In this document: in pieces, positions 17,407 through 26,208 of the stretch
Layout: every line of letters begins with the position of its first letter
Numbering within the stretch: the stretch's first letter is position 1
NCBI RefSeq assembly: GCF_040289485.1
Contig: NZ_PSLG01000001.1
Span: forward strand, 50,793 to 114,792
Length of the DNA: 64,000 nucleotides
Direction: 5' to 3'
DNA from: Thermoflexus sp040289485
GTDB lineage: Bacteria > Chloroflexota > Anaerolineae > Thermoflexales > Thermoflexaceae
Notes under the pieces: generated by a model
Databases searched by the model: none
What the model saw: only the letters and a program-made list of their open reading frames with translations
Told to the model about the DNA's origin: nothing
Translations under genes and position numbers: made by a program

Positions 17407-18477
17407 ATGGGACGCTACGTCATCGCCGTGCTCCCGGGCGACGGCATCGGGCCGGAGGTCACCGCGGAGGCCGTCCGCGTCCTGGAAGCCGTCGGCCGGC
17501 GCTTCGGGCACACGTTCGAGTTCCACGAGGCCCTGATCGGCGGGGCGGCGATCGAGGCGACGGGCTCGCCGCTTCCCCCGGAGACCTTGGACCGCTGCCG
17601 CCGGTCCGACGCGATCCTGCTCGGAGCGGTGGGCGGCCCCCGGTGGGACGACCCCACCGCCCCGGTCCGCCCCGAGCAAGGGCTGCTGGACCTGCGCAAA
17701 GGCCTGGGGCTTTTCGCCAACCTGCGGCCCGTCCGCGCCTTCCCTGCCCTGGTCGATGCCACCCCCCTCAAACGGCATGTGATCCAGGGGGTGGATCTCC
17801 TCTTCGTGCGGGAACTGACGGGGGGGCTGTATTTCGGCCCCCGTCGAGAGGCCGGCCCCGACGGGGAAGAGGCGTATGATACGATGCATTATACCCGCCC
17901 CGAGATCGAGCGGGTGGTGCGGCTGGCGGCAGGATTGGCCCGCGCCCGCCGGAAGAAACTCACCTCGGTGGACAAGGCCAACGTCCTGGCCGCCTCCCGG
18001 TTATGGCGCCGGGTGACCGAGGCCGTGGTCCGCCGGGAGTTCCCGGACGTCGCCCTGGAGCACGTGCTGGTGGATGCCTTCGCCATGCACCTGATCCGGC
18101 GGCCGGCCGCCTTCGATGTGGTGGTGACCGAGAACATGTTCGGGGACATCCTGACGGACGAGGCGGCGGTGCTGGCCGGCTCCATGGGGATGCTGCCCTC
18201 GGCCTCTCTGGGCGAGACGCCCCCGGGGCTCTTCGAGCCGGTCCACGGCTCCGCCCCGGACATCGCCGGGCGCAACCTGGCCAACCCCATCGGGGCCATC
18301 CTGAGCGCGGCGCTGCTGCTGCGCCACGGGCTGGGCTTGGAGGCAGAGGCCGCCGCTGTCGAGCGGGCCGTCGAGGCCGCCCTGGCCGACGGCTACCGCA
18401 CCCGCGACATCGCCGACGGGGAGGGACCTATCGTCGGCACCCGGGAGATGGGAGAGGCCATCCGTCAGCGGATCTGA
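17407..18477 (+). CDS. leuB: 3-isopropylmalate dehydrogenase
   Basis: 356 residues from the ATG at 17407. NAD-dependent beta-decarboxylating dehydrogenase. LPGDGIGPEV at the N-terminus, the substrate loop LLDLRKGLGLFANLRP, RELTGGLYFG, KANVLAASRLW, the Mg ligand region ENMFGDILTDEAAVLAGSMG, and the NAD-binding EPVHGSAPDIAGRN. The Leu-rich substrate loop fits isopropylmalate; 3-methylmalate from the CimA route is a plausible second substrate. 44 nt after cimA. Confidence 0.96.
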   Translation: MGRYVIAVLPGDGIGPEVTAEAVRVLEAVGRRFGHTFEFHEALIGGAAIEATGSPLPPETLDRCRRSDAILLGAVGGPRWDDPTAPVRPEQGLLDLRKGLGLFANLRPVRAFPALVDATPLKRHVIQGVDLLFVRELTGGLYFGPRREAGPDGEEAYDTMHYTRPEIERVVRLAAGLARARRKKLTSVDKANVLAASRLWRRVTEAVVRREFPDVALEHVLVDAFAMHLIRRPAAFDVVVTENMFGDILTDEAAVLAGSMGMLPSASLGETPPGLFEPVHGSAPDIAGRNLANPIGAILSAALLLRHGLGLEAEAAAVERAVEAALADGYRTRDIADGEGPIVGTREMGEAIRQRI

Positions 18478-18532
18478 ATCGGTCGCAGCGGCGCTATGAT
18501 CCCATCACTGGATCTTCTGCGGAGGCGAAACG

Positions 18533-20218
18533 ATGGGCACCGTGAACGGACGAAAGCACCGCAGCGCAAAGGTCACGGAGGGCCTGGAGCGGGCCCCTCA
18601 CCGCGCCATGTTCCGGGCCGTGGGCCTGCGGGACGAGGACCTCCGGCGGCCCTTCATCGGCATCGCCAACACCTGGTTCGAGATGCAACCGTGCAACCAC
18701 CACCTGAACCGGCTGGCCGAGCGGGTCAAACAGGGGGTCCGGGACGCAGGAGGGACGCCCATCGAGTTCAACGCCGTGCCGGCCAACGACGCCATCGGCA
18801 TGGGCCATGAGGGGATGAGGGCCTCCCTGGTCAGCCGGGAGCTGATCGCCGACAGCATCGAACTGGCCGCAGTCGCCTACCAGTTGGACGCCCTGGTGAC
18901 CATCGGGGGCTGCGACAAAACGCAGCCGGCCTGTGTGATGGCCATGGCCCGCCTGAACCTCCCCAGCATTTACCTTTATGGCGGCAGCGTGCCGCCTGGA
19001 AACTGGCGCGGCCGCCGGGTGACCATCCAGGATGTCTTCGAGGCGGTGGGGGCGGTCTCCCGCGGACGCATGACCGTCGAGGAACTGCGCGAACTGGAGG
19101 AGGCCGCCGTGCCCACCTACGGCGCCTGCGGAGGGATGTTCACCGCCAACACCATGGCCTCCGCCTTTGAGGCCATGGGGCTGACGCTGCCCAACGCCGC
19201 CGCGCCCGTCGCCCCCAGCCCGGCCCGCGAGGCCCTGGCCTACGAGACGGGGCGGGCCATCGTCCGCATCCTCGAGGCCGGGATCCGCCCCCGGGATGTG
19301 ATGACCCGGGAGGCCTTTGAGAACGCCATCGCTGTGGCGGCGGCCATGGGCGGCTCCACCAACCTGATCCTGCACCTCCTGGCCATCGCCCACGAGGCCG
19401 GCGTCCCCCTGACCTTGGACGATTTCGAGCGCATCAGCGAGCGCACCCCGCACCTGGCCGACCTCAAGCCGGCGGGCCGCTACGTGATGGCGGACGTGGA
19501 CCGCATCGGCGGGTTGCCGGTGGTGATGAAGGCCCTCCTGGACGCCGGGCTGCTCCACGGGGAGTGCCGCACGGTGACGGGCGAGACCATCGCCGAGCGC
19601 CTGGCCGACGTCGTCTTCCCCGAGGGCCAGGACGTGGTGCGGCCGGTGCACAACCCCCTCCACCCCACAGGCGGCTACGTCATCCTACGGGGCAACCTCG
19701 CCCCAGAGGGCGGCGTGCTCAAGGTCACCGGCACCACCAAACGCTACCACCGGGGGCCGGCCCGGGTGTTCGACAGCGAAGAAGACGCCTTCCGGGCGGT
19801 CAGCGCTGGCCAGATCCGGCCGGGGGATGTGGTGGTGGTGCGCTACGAGGGGCCGAAGGGGGGGCCGGGCATGCGGGAGATGCTGGTGGTGACCGCCGCC
19901 CTGGTGGGCCAGGGCCTCAAGGACGAGGTGGCCTTGCTCACCGACGGCCGGTTCTCGGGCGCCACCCACGGCCTGATGATCGGCCACATCTCCCCAGAGG
20001 CCGCCGTGGGCGGTCCCCTCGCCCTCCTGCAGGACGGCGATCCCATCGTCATCGACGTGAACCGCCGGGTGGTGAACGTGGAGTTGCCCGAGGAAGAACT
20101 GGCCCGACGCCGAGCCGCCTGGACCCCGCCGCCGCCCAAATACACCACGGGCCTCTTCGTCAAATATGCGCGGCTGGTCTCCTCGGCGGCCCTGGGGGCC
20201 ATCACCACCGGAGGATAA
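18533..20218 (+). CDS. ilvD: Dihydroxy-acid dehydratase
   Basis: 561 residues, full length. Fe-S dehydratase making 2-oxoisovalerate and 2-oxo-3-methylvalerate. Three cluster Cys are in place: QPCNHH, IGGCDKTQPA and YGACGGMFTANTM. The substrate and Mg region includes DAIGMGHEGMR, and the C-terminal domain has DGRFSGATHGLMIGHISPEA with the catalytic Ser. AGGCG precedes the ATG. 55 nt after leuB. Confidence 0.96.
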   Translation: MGTVNGRKHRSAKVTEGLERAPHRAMFRAVGLRDEDLRRPFIGIANTWFEMQPCNHHLNRLAERVKQGVRDAGGTPIEFNAVPANDAIGMGHEGMRASLVSRELIADSIELAAVAYQLDALVTIGGCDKTQPACVMAMARLNLPSIYLYGGSVPPGNWRGRRVTIQDVFEAVGAVSRGRMTVEELRELEEAAVPTYGACGGMFTANTMASAFEAMGLTLPNAAAPVAPSPAREALAYETGRAIVRILEAGIRPRDVMTREAFENAIAVAAAMGGSTNLILHLLAIAHEAGVPLTLDDFERISERTPHLADLKPAGRYVMADVDRIGGLPVVMKALLDAGLLHGECRTVTGETIAERLADVVFPEGQDVVRPVHNPLHPTGGYVILRGNLAPEGGVLKVTGTTKRYHRGPARVFDSEEDAFRAVSAGQIRPGDVVVVRYEGPKGGPGMREMLVVTAALVGQGLKDEVALLTDGRFSGATHGLMIGHISPEAAVGGPLALLQDGDPIVIDVNRRVVNVELPEEELARRRAAWTPPPPKYTTGLFVKYARLVSSAALGAITTGG

Positions 20219-20288
20219 GATAGGGGCGCAGCGCCGCTGGGCCCCGGCTGGCTTTCCCCAAGAACATCCGCCCGTTCGGAGGAGGGAG

Positions 20289-21341
20289 ATGGGACGGAAG
20301 CGGTTTCGGGTGGCGGTGCTGGGGGCCACCGGAATGGTGGGGCAATGGCTGGTGCATCTTCTGGACCGCCACCCGTGGTTCCAGGTGGTGGCCCTGACGG
20401 GCTCCGACCGCTCGGTGGGCCGTCCCTACGGGGAGGCATGTCGGTGGTTGCTCAGCGCGCCGATGCCGCCGTGGGCGGCCTCCATGATCGTGCAGCCCAC
20501 CGAGCCGGGCTTCGAGGCGGACCTCGTCCTCTCCGCCCTGCCTTCGGAGATCGCCCGCGAGGTCGAGCCGCGCTTCGCCGCCGCAGGGTATTTGGTGGCC
20601 AGCAACGCTTCCGCCTATCGGATGGCCTCCGACGTCCCCCTGGTTATGCCCGACGTCAACCCCGATCACCTGGACCTGCTTTCCCGTCAGCGGGAGATCC
20701 GAGGTTGGTCCGGCGCCCTGCTCACCAATCCCAACTGCACCACCACCGCTGTGGTCCTTCCCCTCAAAGCCCTGATGCCCTACGGCGTCCGCCGGGCCCA
20801 CTTGGTCAGCCTACAGGCCCTCTCCGGGGCTGGCTACCCCGGCGTCCCAGCCCTGGAAATCGTCGATAACATCCTCCCCTACATCGCCGGAGAGGAGGAG
20901 AAACTGGAGCGGGAGCCCCGTAAGCTCCTGGGGCGGCTGGCGAACGGAGCGGTCCGCGAGGCGGACCTGGCCCTCAGCGCCCAGACCAACCGGGTGCCCA
21001 CCCTAGACGGACACTTGGTCTGTCTCTCCGTGGAACTGGCGGAACGCATCTCCCCCGAGGCGGCCATGCGGGCGATGGCTGCCTACCGGCCGCCGGAGGA
21101 AGTGGCGGATCTCCCCAGCGCCGTCCCACAGCCCATTGTGGTCCGGACCGAGCCCGACCGTCCGCAGCCGCGGCTGGACCGCATGGCCGGCGGGGGCATG
21201 AGCGTGGTGGTGGGCCGGGTGCAGCCCTGCCCCGTCTTCACCTTGAAGTTCGTCGCCCTCACCCACAACACCATCCGGGGCGCGGCCGGGGCCGCCCTCT
21301 TCAACGCCGAGGCCGCCCTCCGCTGGGCCGGGCGGGTTTGA
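20289..21341 (+). CDS. asd: Aspartate-semialdehyde dehydrogenase
   Basis: 350 residues from the ATG at 20289 (GGAGGAGGGAG upstream). NADP-dependent; reduces aspartyl phosphate to the semialdehyde feeding Thr, Met and Lys. LGATGMVGQWLVHLL is the nucleotide motif; the catalytic Cys is in LTNPNCTTTAVVLPL. The sequence follows the archaeal/fungal subtype (M-V-G-Q, N-P-N-C-T-T-T) rather than the enterobacterial one. Last gene of the ilv-leu operon, 70 nt after ilvD. Its presence links the attenuator to aspartate-family synthesis. Confidence 0.93.
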   Translation: MGRKRFRVAVLGATGMVGQWLVHLLDRHPWFQVVALTGSDRSVGRPYGEACRWLLSAPMPPWAASMIVQPTEPGFEADLVLSALPSEIAREVEPRFAAAGYLVASNASAYRMASDVPLVMPDVNPDHLDLLSRQREIRGWSGALLTNPNCTTTAVVLPLKALMPYGVRRAHLVSLQALSGAGYPGVPALEIVDNILPYIAGEEEKLEREPRKLLGRLANGAVREADLALSAQTNRVPTLDGHLVCLSVELAERISPEAAMRAMAAYRPPEEVADLPSAVPQPIVVRTEPDRPQPRLDRMAGGGMSVVVGRVQPCPVFTLKFVALTHNTIRGAAGAALFNAEAALRWAGRV

Positions 21342-21455
21342 GGGCGGTCCCACGCATCTCCCAAGAGGCCACGGGCGGTCTTCTTAAGGAAGGCGCTGGG
21401 CGGAGCCCGCAGGAGCCCCGCACAGCGCGCCAAACCCCCTAGGAGGAGGCTTCCC

Positions 21456-22685
21456 ATGGGACAGCGATGGCACGTCGCGCTTTTGATCTTGGTCTTCGGC
21501 CTGGTCGGCTGGGCTCCCGGCGTCCCATCCCCTCGTGGACTTCCCCCCGGCCGTTACGTCCCCGATGAGGTCCTGGTGAAGTTCGCCCCCGGAGCGGACC
21601 CCGCCGCCCTGGCCCAGGCCTTCGGCCTGCGCCTCCACCGCCAGACCCTGCTGGGCGTCTGGGTGGCCAAAGTCCCGCCTCAGGCCCTCGACGCTGTGCT
21701 GGCGGCGCTGAGCCGCCACCCGATGGTGGAATACGCGGAGCCCAACGGGATCGCCACCATCGATCTGGATCCGAACGACCCCTACGACAACACCACCTGT
21801 TACAACTCCTCGAAGGCCGGCTGTGTCTCCCAATGGGCCTGGGGGAAAATCCAGGCCTACGCGGCCTGGGACCTCACCACCGGATCCAGCGCGGTGCGCA
21901 TCGCTGTGGTGGATACCGGGATCGACAACCGCCACCCGGATCTGCCCCCCGTGGCTGCCCAGCGCGACTTCGTGAACAACGACAACGTGGCGGAGGATGA
22001 CAACGGCCACGGGACCCACGTGGCGGGGACCATCGGGGCGCTGACCAACAACGGGATCGGGGTGGCGGGCATGAACTGGCAGGTCAGCCTGCTGGCGGCC
22101 AAGGTCCTCGACGCCAGCGGCTCCGGGACCTACGCCCAGGTGGCCGATGGGATCGTCTGGGCAGCCAACAACGGAGCGAAGGTGATCAACCTGAGCCTCG
22201 GCGGCTCCATCGGCTCGACCACGTTGAAGAACGCGGTGGACTACGCGTGGAGCAAGGGCGCGGTCCTGGCCTGCGCAGCCGGCAACAGCGGCTCCAGCGC
22301 CAAAACTTACCCCGCCGCCTACACCAACTGCATCGCGGTGGCTGCGACGGACGAGAACGACAACAAGGCCTCCTTTTCCAACTACGGCGCCACGTGGGTG
22401 GATGTGGCAGCGCCCGGGGTGCGCATCCTCTCCACGATGCCGGACACGCCGGTCTATCTGACCACCCAGTATGGCTATTTCACCACCTACGATGCTTTGA
22501 GCGGCACCTCGATGGCAACGCCCCACGTGGCCGGGCTGGCCGGCCTCATCTGGGCGAGCGGGAAGTGCGCCACCAACACCTGCGTGCGCCGGCGCCTTGA
22601 GTCCACCGCGGACCCGATCCCTGGGACCGGGCGCTACTGGTATTGGGGCCGCATCAACGCCTACCGGGCCGTCAGCGCCCCATAG
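21456..22685 (+). CDS. Secreted subtilisin-like serine protease (S8)
   Basis: 409 residues. A signal peptide (about 1-24) is followed by a propeptide resembling the fervidolysin/Inhibitor_I9 type (PDEVLVKFAPGADPAALAQA ... HPMVEYAEPN). The catalytic domain has Asp in VVDTGIDNRHPDL, His in GHGTHVAGTIG, the oxyanion Asn in AAGNSG and Ser in SGTSMATPHVAGL. Cys pairs (TTCYNSSKAGC, KCATNTC) may form disulfides. Exported and self-processed by family analogy. AGGAGGAGG precedes the ATG. It is followed by a strong terminator. Confidence 0.95.
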   Translation: MGQRWHVALLILVFGLVGWAPGVPSPRGLPPGRYVPDEVLVKFAPGADPAALAQAFGLRLHRQTLLGVWVAKVPPQALDAVLAALSRHPMVEYAEPNGIATIDLDPNDPYDNTTCYNSSKAGCVSQWAWGKIQAYAAWDLTTGSSAVRIAVVDTGIDNRHPDLPPVAAQRDFVNNDNVAEDDNGHGTHVAGTIGALTNNGIGVAGMNWQVSLLAAKVLDASGSGTYAQVADGIVWAANNGAKVINLSLGGSIGSTTLKNAVDYAWSKGAVLACAAGNSGSSAKTYPAAYTNCIAVAATDENDNKASFSNYGATWVDVAAPGVRILSTMPDTPVYLTTQYGYFTTYDALSGTSMATPHVAGLAGLIWASGKCATNTCVRRRLESTADPIPGTGRYWYWGRINAYRAVSAP

Positions 22686-22703
22686 GGCCCGGGGCCCCTT
22701 TCC

Positions 22704-22739
22704 GCGGGGGCGCGCCGCGCGCGCCCCCGCTGTTTTTTT
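22704..22739 (+). terminator. Intrinsic terminator after the subtilisin gene
   Basis: Perfect 11-bp stem GCGGGGGCGCG (22704-22714) / CGCGCCCCCGC (22720-22730), 5-nt loop, then TGTTTTTTT. The best U tract in the window; it separates the protease from yebC-ruvCA. Confidence 0.92.
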
Positions 22740-22770
22740 GAGGGACGGACGGCGGTCCGGAACAAACCCA

Positions 22771-22779
22771 TGGTAGAAT
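22771..22779 (+). promoter_or_regulatory. Extended -10 promoter of yebC-ruvC-ruvA
   Basis: TGGTAGAAT is an extended -10 element (TG-N-TAGAAT) 53 nt before yebC, just after the terminator. No good -35 at 16-18 nt, as is usual for extended -10 promoters. Confidence 0.55.
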
Positions 22780-22831
22780 TTCCTTAGAGGATGCCCGATC
22801 CGCACCTTGGCGATGGGGAGGGAGGAATTCG

Positions 22832-23596
22832 ATGGCGGGGCATAGCAAGTGGGCGAACATCAAGCACCGTAAGGCGGCCATGGACGCCAAGCGGGGCCAG
22901 TTGTTCACCCGGCTGACCCGGGAACTGATCGTCGCCGCCCGCGAAGGGGGGCCGGATCCGGAGACCAACTTCCGGCTCCGGCTGGCCATCGAGCGGGCCA
23001 AGGCCGCCAACATGCCCAAAGAGAACATCGAGCGGGCCATCCGTCGGGGAGCCGGCCTGGAACGGGGGGAAGGCGAGCAACTGGAGGAGCTCTACTACGA
23101 GGGCTACGGGCCCCACGGGGTGGCCATCATCGTGAAGGTGCTGACGGACAACCGGAACCGCACCGTGGCCGAGCTCCGGCGGATCTTCGCCCGTCACGGC
23201 GGCAGCCTCGCGGAGTCCGGGGCGGTGATGTGGAACTTCGAGAAGAAGGGTTACATCGCCGTCCGGCCCGACGGGGCCGACCCGGAGAAAATCTTCGAAC
23301 TGGCCATCGAGGCGGGGGCCGATGACGTGGAGATCAGCGAGGACCTGGTGGAGATCTACACGGCGCCCGAGGACCTCCAGGCGGTGCGCAACGCCCTGCT
23401 CCAGGCCGGCCTGAACGTCGACAACGCCGAACTGACGATGAAGCCCAAGACCCGGGTGACCCTGGACGACCACGCCACCACCGCGGTGATGTCCTTGGTC
23501 GATGCCCTGGAGGAACTCGACGACGTCCAACAGGTCTACTCCAACCTGGAGATCTCCGACGAACTGATCCGCAAATACGAAGCCCAGGCTGCCTGA
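22832..23596 (+). CDS. yebC: YebC/PmpR-family (TACO1-like) protein
   Basis: 254 residues. The family's opening MAGHSKWANIKHRKAAMDAK and FTRLTRELIVAAREGG are clear, followed by three-domain YebC structure through to residue ~250. Members act as DNA-binding regulators or in translation of difficult peptides. The stop codon overlaps the ruvC start (ATGA), the classical yebC-ruvC coupling. GGAGGGAGG precedes the ATG. Confidence 0.95.
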   Translation: MAGHSKWANIKHRKAAMDAKRGQLFTRLTRELIVAAREGGPDPETNFRLRLAIERAKAANMPKENIERAIRRGAGLERGEGEQLEELYYEGYGPHGVAIIVKVLTDNRNRTVAELRRIFARHGGSLAESGAVMWNFEKKGYIAVRPDGADPEKIFELAIEAGADDVEISEDLVEIYTAPEDLQAVRNALLQAGLNVDNAELTMKPKTRVTLDDHATTAVMSLVDALEELDDVQQVYSNLEISDELIRKYEAQAA

Positions 23597-24084
23597 TGCG
23601 GGTGCTTGGGATCGACCCCGGGATCGCCATCACCGGCTACGGCGTGATCGAAGAACGGGACGGGCAACTGGAGGCCCTGGCCTATGGGGAGATCCGGACG
23701 CCGGCAGGGGACCCCCTGCCCCTTCGTCTGCGCCGGCTTTACGAAGGCCTTCAGGGCCTGATCCAAGCCCACCGCCCGGAGGCGGCCGCGGTGGAGCGCC
23801 TCTTCTTCGGCCGCAACGTGACCACCGCCTTCGCTGTCGGCCAGGCCCGGGGGGTGGCCCTCTTGGCCCTGGCCCAGGCGGAGATCCCCGTCTACGAATA
23901 CACCCCCGCCGACGTCAAGCAGGCGCTGGTCGGCTACGGCAACGCCCCCAAGGCCCAGATCCAGGCCATGGTCCGGATGGTCCTACGCCTTCCCGAGACC
24001 CCCCGTCCGGACGATGTGGCCGATGCCCTCGCCGTGGCCGTCTGCCATCTCCACCACGCCCGGCTCTCCGCCATCCTGGGGTAG
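23596..24084 (+). CDS. ruvC: Crossover junction endodeoxyribonuclease RuvC
   Basis: 162 residues. RNase-H-fold Holliday junction resolvase. Acidic residues: Asp7 in LGIDPGIAITGYG, Glu in VERLFFGRNV, and the pair in PDDVADALAVAVCH. Length normal. It overlaps yebC by 1 nt and works with RuvA (downstream) and RuvB (not in this window). Confidence 0.96.
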   Translation: MRVLGIDPGIAITGYGVIEERDGQLEALAYGEIRTPAGDPLPLRLRRLYEGLQGLIQAHRPEAAAVERLFFGRNVTTAFAVGQARGVALLALAQAEIPVYEYTPADVKQALVGYGNAPKAQIQAMVRMVLRLPETPRPDDVADALAVAVCHLHHARLSAILG

Positions 24085-24096
24085 CCCGGTGGGGCT

Positions 24097-24384
24097 ATGA
24101 CCGGACCGGTTTGGATCGTCGAGGATGACCCGGCGGAGGCCCAGGCCCTGGCGGAACTGCTGGCCTGGGGCCGCCGGGCTGCTGTGGTGGCACTAGACCT
24201 CCGGACGGCCCGCCAGCGGCTGGCGGCGCTGCGGCCGGCGGTCATCGTCCTCGATCTCAACCTCCCCGACGGCGATGGGTTGGCCCCCACGACCTGCCGC
24301 ATTGGAAAGGGGGATCGCGCGTGCTGGTCCGTCTGCATGGGATCGTGGAAGCGATCGGGAAGGACTGGCTGGTGGTCGGCTTGA
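24097..24384 (+). pseudogene. Remnant of a response-regulator receiver domain
   Basis: From the ATG at 24097 the frame encodes the first ~65 residues of a receiver domain: the acidic pair in WIVEDDPAEAQALAELL and the phospho-acceptor Asp in VIVLDLNLPDGDG. It then breaks off at about 24290 into sequence that is only another frame of ruvA. The conserved Thr/Ser and Lys, alpha4-beta5-alpha5 and any output domain are missing. Deletion during insertion of, or fusion to, ruvA is the simplest reading. Translation of a 95-residue product is possible, and it could serve only to couple ruvC to ruvA. Confidence 0.6.
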
Positions 24385-24917
24385 ACGGCCTCGGGCTTCA
24401 AGTCTACGTGTCGGCCGCTGTCCTGGCCCAGGCGCGGGTGGGGGAGCCCATCACGCTGCACACCACGTTGCTGGCCCGCACCGAGGGCCACGGCCTGACG
24501 CTGACCCTCTACGGCTTCGCCGATGAGGACGAGCGGACCCTCTTCGAGCAACTGCTGACCGTCAGCGGGGTGGGGCCCCGGGCGGCCCTGGCCCTGCTGA
24601 GCCTTTCCGTCCCCACCCTGCGGGCCGCCATCGCCCACGAGCAGATCGATGTGCTGCGCCGGGTCCCCGGCATCGGTCCGAAGACCGCGCGGGCGATCCT
24701 CCTGCATTTGAAGGACAAGATCCAGGCGGCCCCAGAGGCCGGCGTCCCGGCCGTGCGCGCCGACGAGACCGAGATCCTCGCCGCCCTGACCGCCCTGGGA
24801 TACAGCGTGGTGGAGGCCCAGGCCGCCCTGTCGGCCGTCCCCCCCGACCCCAACCTCCCGCTGGAGGAGAAGATCCGCATGGCCCTGAGTTACTTCGCCC
24901 GGCGCCCGGGGCGCTGA
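24321..24917 (+). CDS. ruvA: Holliday junction branch migration protein RuvA
   Basis: 198 residues with a GTG start at 24321 (GGAAAGGGGG upstream). The N-terminal OB fold (MLVRLHGIVEAIGKDWLVV) is followed by two helix-hairpin-helix motifs (VSGVGPRAALALLS and VPGIGPKTARAILLHLKDKI) that bind junction DNA. The C-terminal domain that contacts RuvB ends near residue 195. Its start overlaps the end of the receiver remnant. ruvB is not adjacent. Confidence 0.95.
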   Translation: MLVRLHGIVEAIGKDWLVVGLNGLGLQVYVSAAVLAQARVGEPITLHTTLLARTEGHGLTLTLYGFADEDERTLFEQLLTVSGVGPRAALALLSLSVPTLRAAIAHEQIDVLRRVPGIGPKTARAILLHLKDKIQAAPEAGVPAVRADETEILAALTALGYSVVEAQAALSAVPPDPNLPLEEKIRMALSYFARRPGR

Positions 24918-25027
24918 GCCGGAGGAGGGTTGATCCCGGCGATAGGGGCACGGGGTCGGCCTCCGCGCCATAGGTCGCTGAAGCCGGAAGCGGACCATCC
25001 GCCGTTTCCTCGCGCCGGGCGCAACGG

Positions 25028-26176
25028 TTAGCGGATCGACTCCCGAAGGCGCGCGCTGAGGTAATCCATCGCCGAGACCACCGCCACGATGGCCCACACC
25101 GCCGTCCCCGCCTTGTGGTAATCCGTCTGGTCGATCCACAGCTTCAACTGATAGCCGATCCCACCGCCCCCCACGAACCCCACCACCGTGGAGATCCGGA
25201 TGTTGATGTCCCAGTGATAGATGAGGAAGGCCAGGAACGGCAGGGTGATCTGGGGGATCACCGCGTAACGGATCACCTGCAAGGGGTGAGCCCCTGTCGC
25301 GGTCAGGGCCTCCACAGGACCGGGATCGATGGTCTCGATGACCTCGGAGAAGAGTTTGCCCAGGTTGACCACCGTGGCCACGGTGAGGGCCAGCACCCCG
25401 GCGAAGGGGCCGAAGCCCACCCAGGTGGCGAAGATGGCCGCCACCACCAGCGGTTCGATGGAGCGCACCACGTTGAAGGCCGTTCGCACCCCGTAGTAAA
25501 CCGCTGTCCCGATGGGGCTCCGGGCGATGATGTTGCGGGCCGCCAGGAACGAGAGGGGGGCCGCCAAGAGCGTAGCGAACGAGGTCGCCATCAGGGCGAG
25601 GAAGATGGTCTGCAGCATCCCCTCGAGGGTCCGGGTCAGCGCCGGGCTGATCCTCCAGCCCCCCTCCCAACGGGCCTCGGCCTGGAGACGAGACCCGCCC
25701 TCCTGGACCACCAGGGGGCGGATCTCCACCTCGGCCGCGAAGCGGCCGTCCGGGCCTGTCCGCGCGCGCCCGATGAGAAGCTCCCCCCCGAGGGGCAACT
25801 GGGGGCTCGGGGCGAAGACCCAGCGCAACACCAGTTCGCTGTTCGGGCGGAAGCCCTCCCCCTGGATCGCCAGGCGGGCCCCTGGCGCCGCGCAGGGGGG
25901 GAGCCACAGCCGGGGGCCCTCGCCGACGGCCGCCGGCGCCGCCGAGGCCCCCTCCGGACACGGCACCCGCACGAATCCTTCCACCCGCTGAGTCCCCCGC
26001 TCGGGGATCAAGAACTCAGGCATCAGGAAGGCCGTGAGGATCTCCCGGGCGCGCCGGGCCGCCTGGGGCTCAAACAGCCTCCCCAGGTCGATCCCGACGG
26101 CCCGCCAGGACGCGGCGTAGATCAGAAGGGCCAAGATCCCCCCGCCGATCCGGACGAGCAGGCGCCGTCGTCGCAT
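25028..26176 (-). CDS. phnE: Phosphonate/phosphite-type ABC permease, second copy, with an extra exported domain
   Basis: 382 residues from the ATG at 26176. After one N-terminal membrane segment (about 8-22) comes a ~140-residue non-membrane region with beta-sandwich-like sequence (RLAIQGEGFRPNSELVLRWV ... GRFAAEVEIRPL). The PhnE permease core (about 170-380) follows, with the ATPase-contact loop EALTATGAHPLQVIRYAVIP and the end VGFVGGGGIGYQLKLWI. Ordinary PhnE is ~260-290 residues and lacks the insert. 32 nt downstream of the first copy; the two presumably form a heterodimeric channel. Confidence 0.85.
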   Translation of the reverse strand: MRRRRLLVRIGGGILALLIYAASWRAVGIDLGRLFEPQAARRAREILTAFLMPEFLIPERGTQRVEGFVRVPCPEGASAAPAAVGEGPRLWLPPCAAPGARLAIQGEGFRPNSELVLRWVFAPSPQLPLGGELLIGRARTGPDGRFAAEVEIRPLVVQEGGSRLQAEARWEGGWRISPALTRTLEGMLQTIFLALMATSFATLLAAPLSFLAARNIIARSPIGTAVYYGVRTAFNVVRSIEPLVVAAIFATWVGFGPFAGVLALTVATVVNLGKLFSEVIETIDPGPVEALTATGAHPLQVIRYAVIPQITLPFLAFLIYHWDINIRISTVVGFVGGGGIGYQLKLWIDQTDYHKAGTAVWAIVAVVSAMDYLSARLRESIR

Positions 26177-26208
26177 CGCCCTCCTCGAAGGTCGACCCGC
26201 CGCAGCCC

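Noticed and set aside
24918..25027. Terminator between the convergent ruvA and phnE genes
   Set aside because: No stem followed by a U tract was found on either strand.
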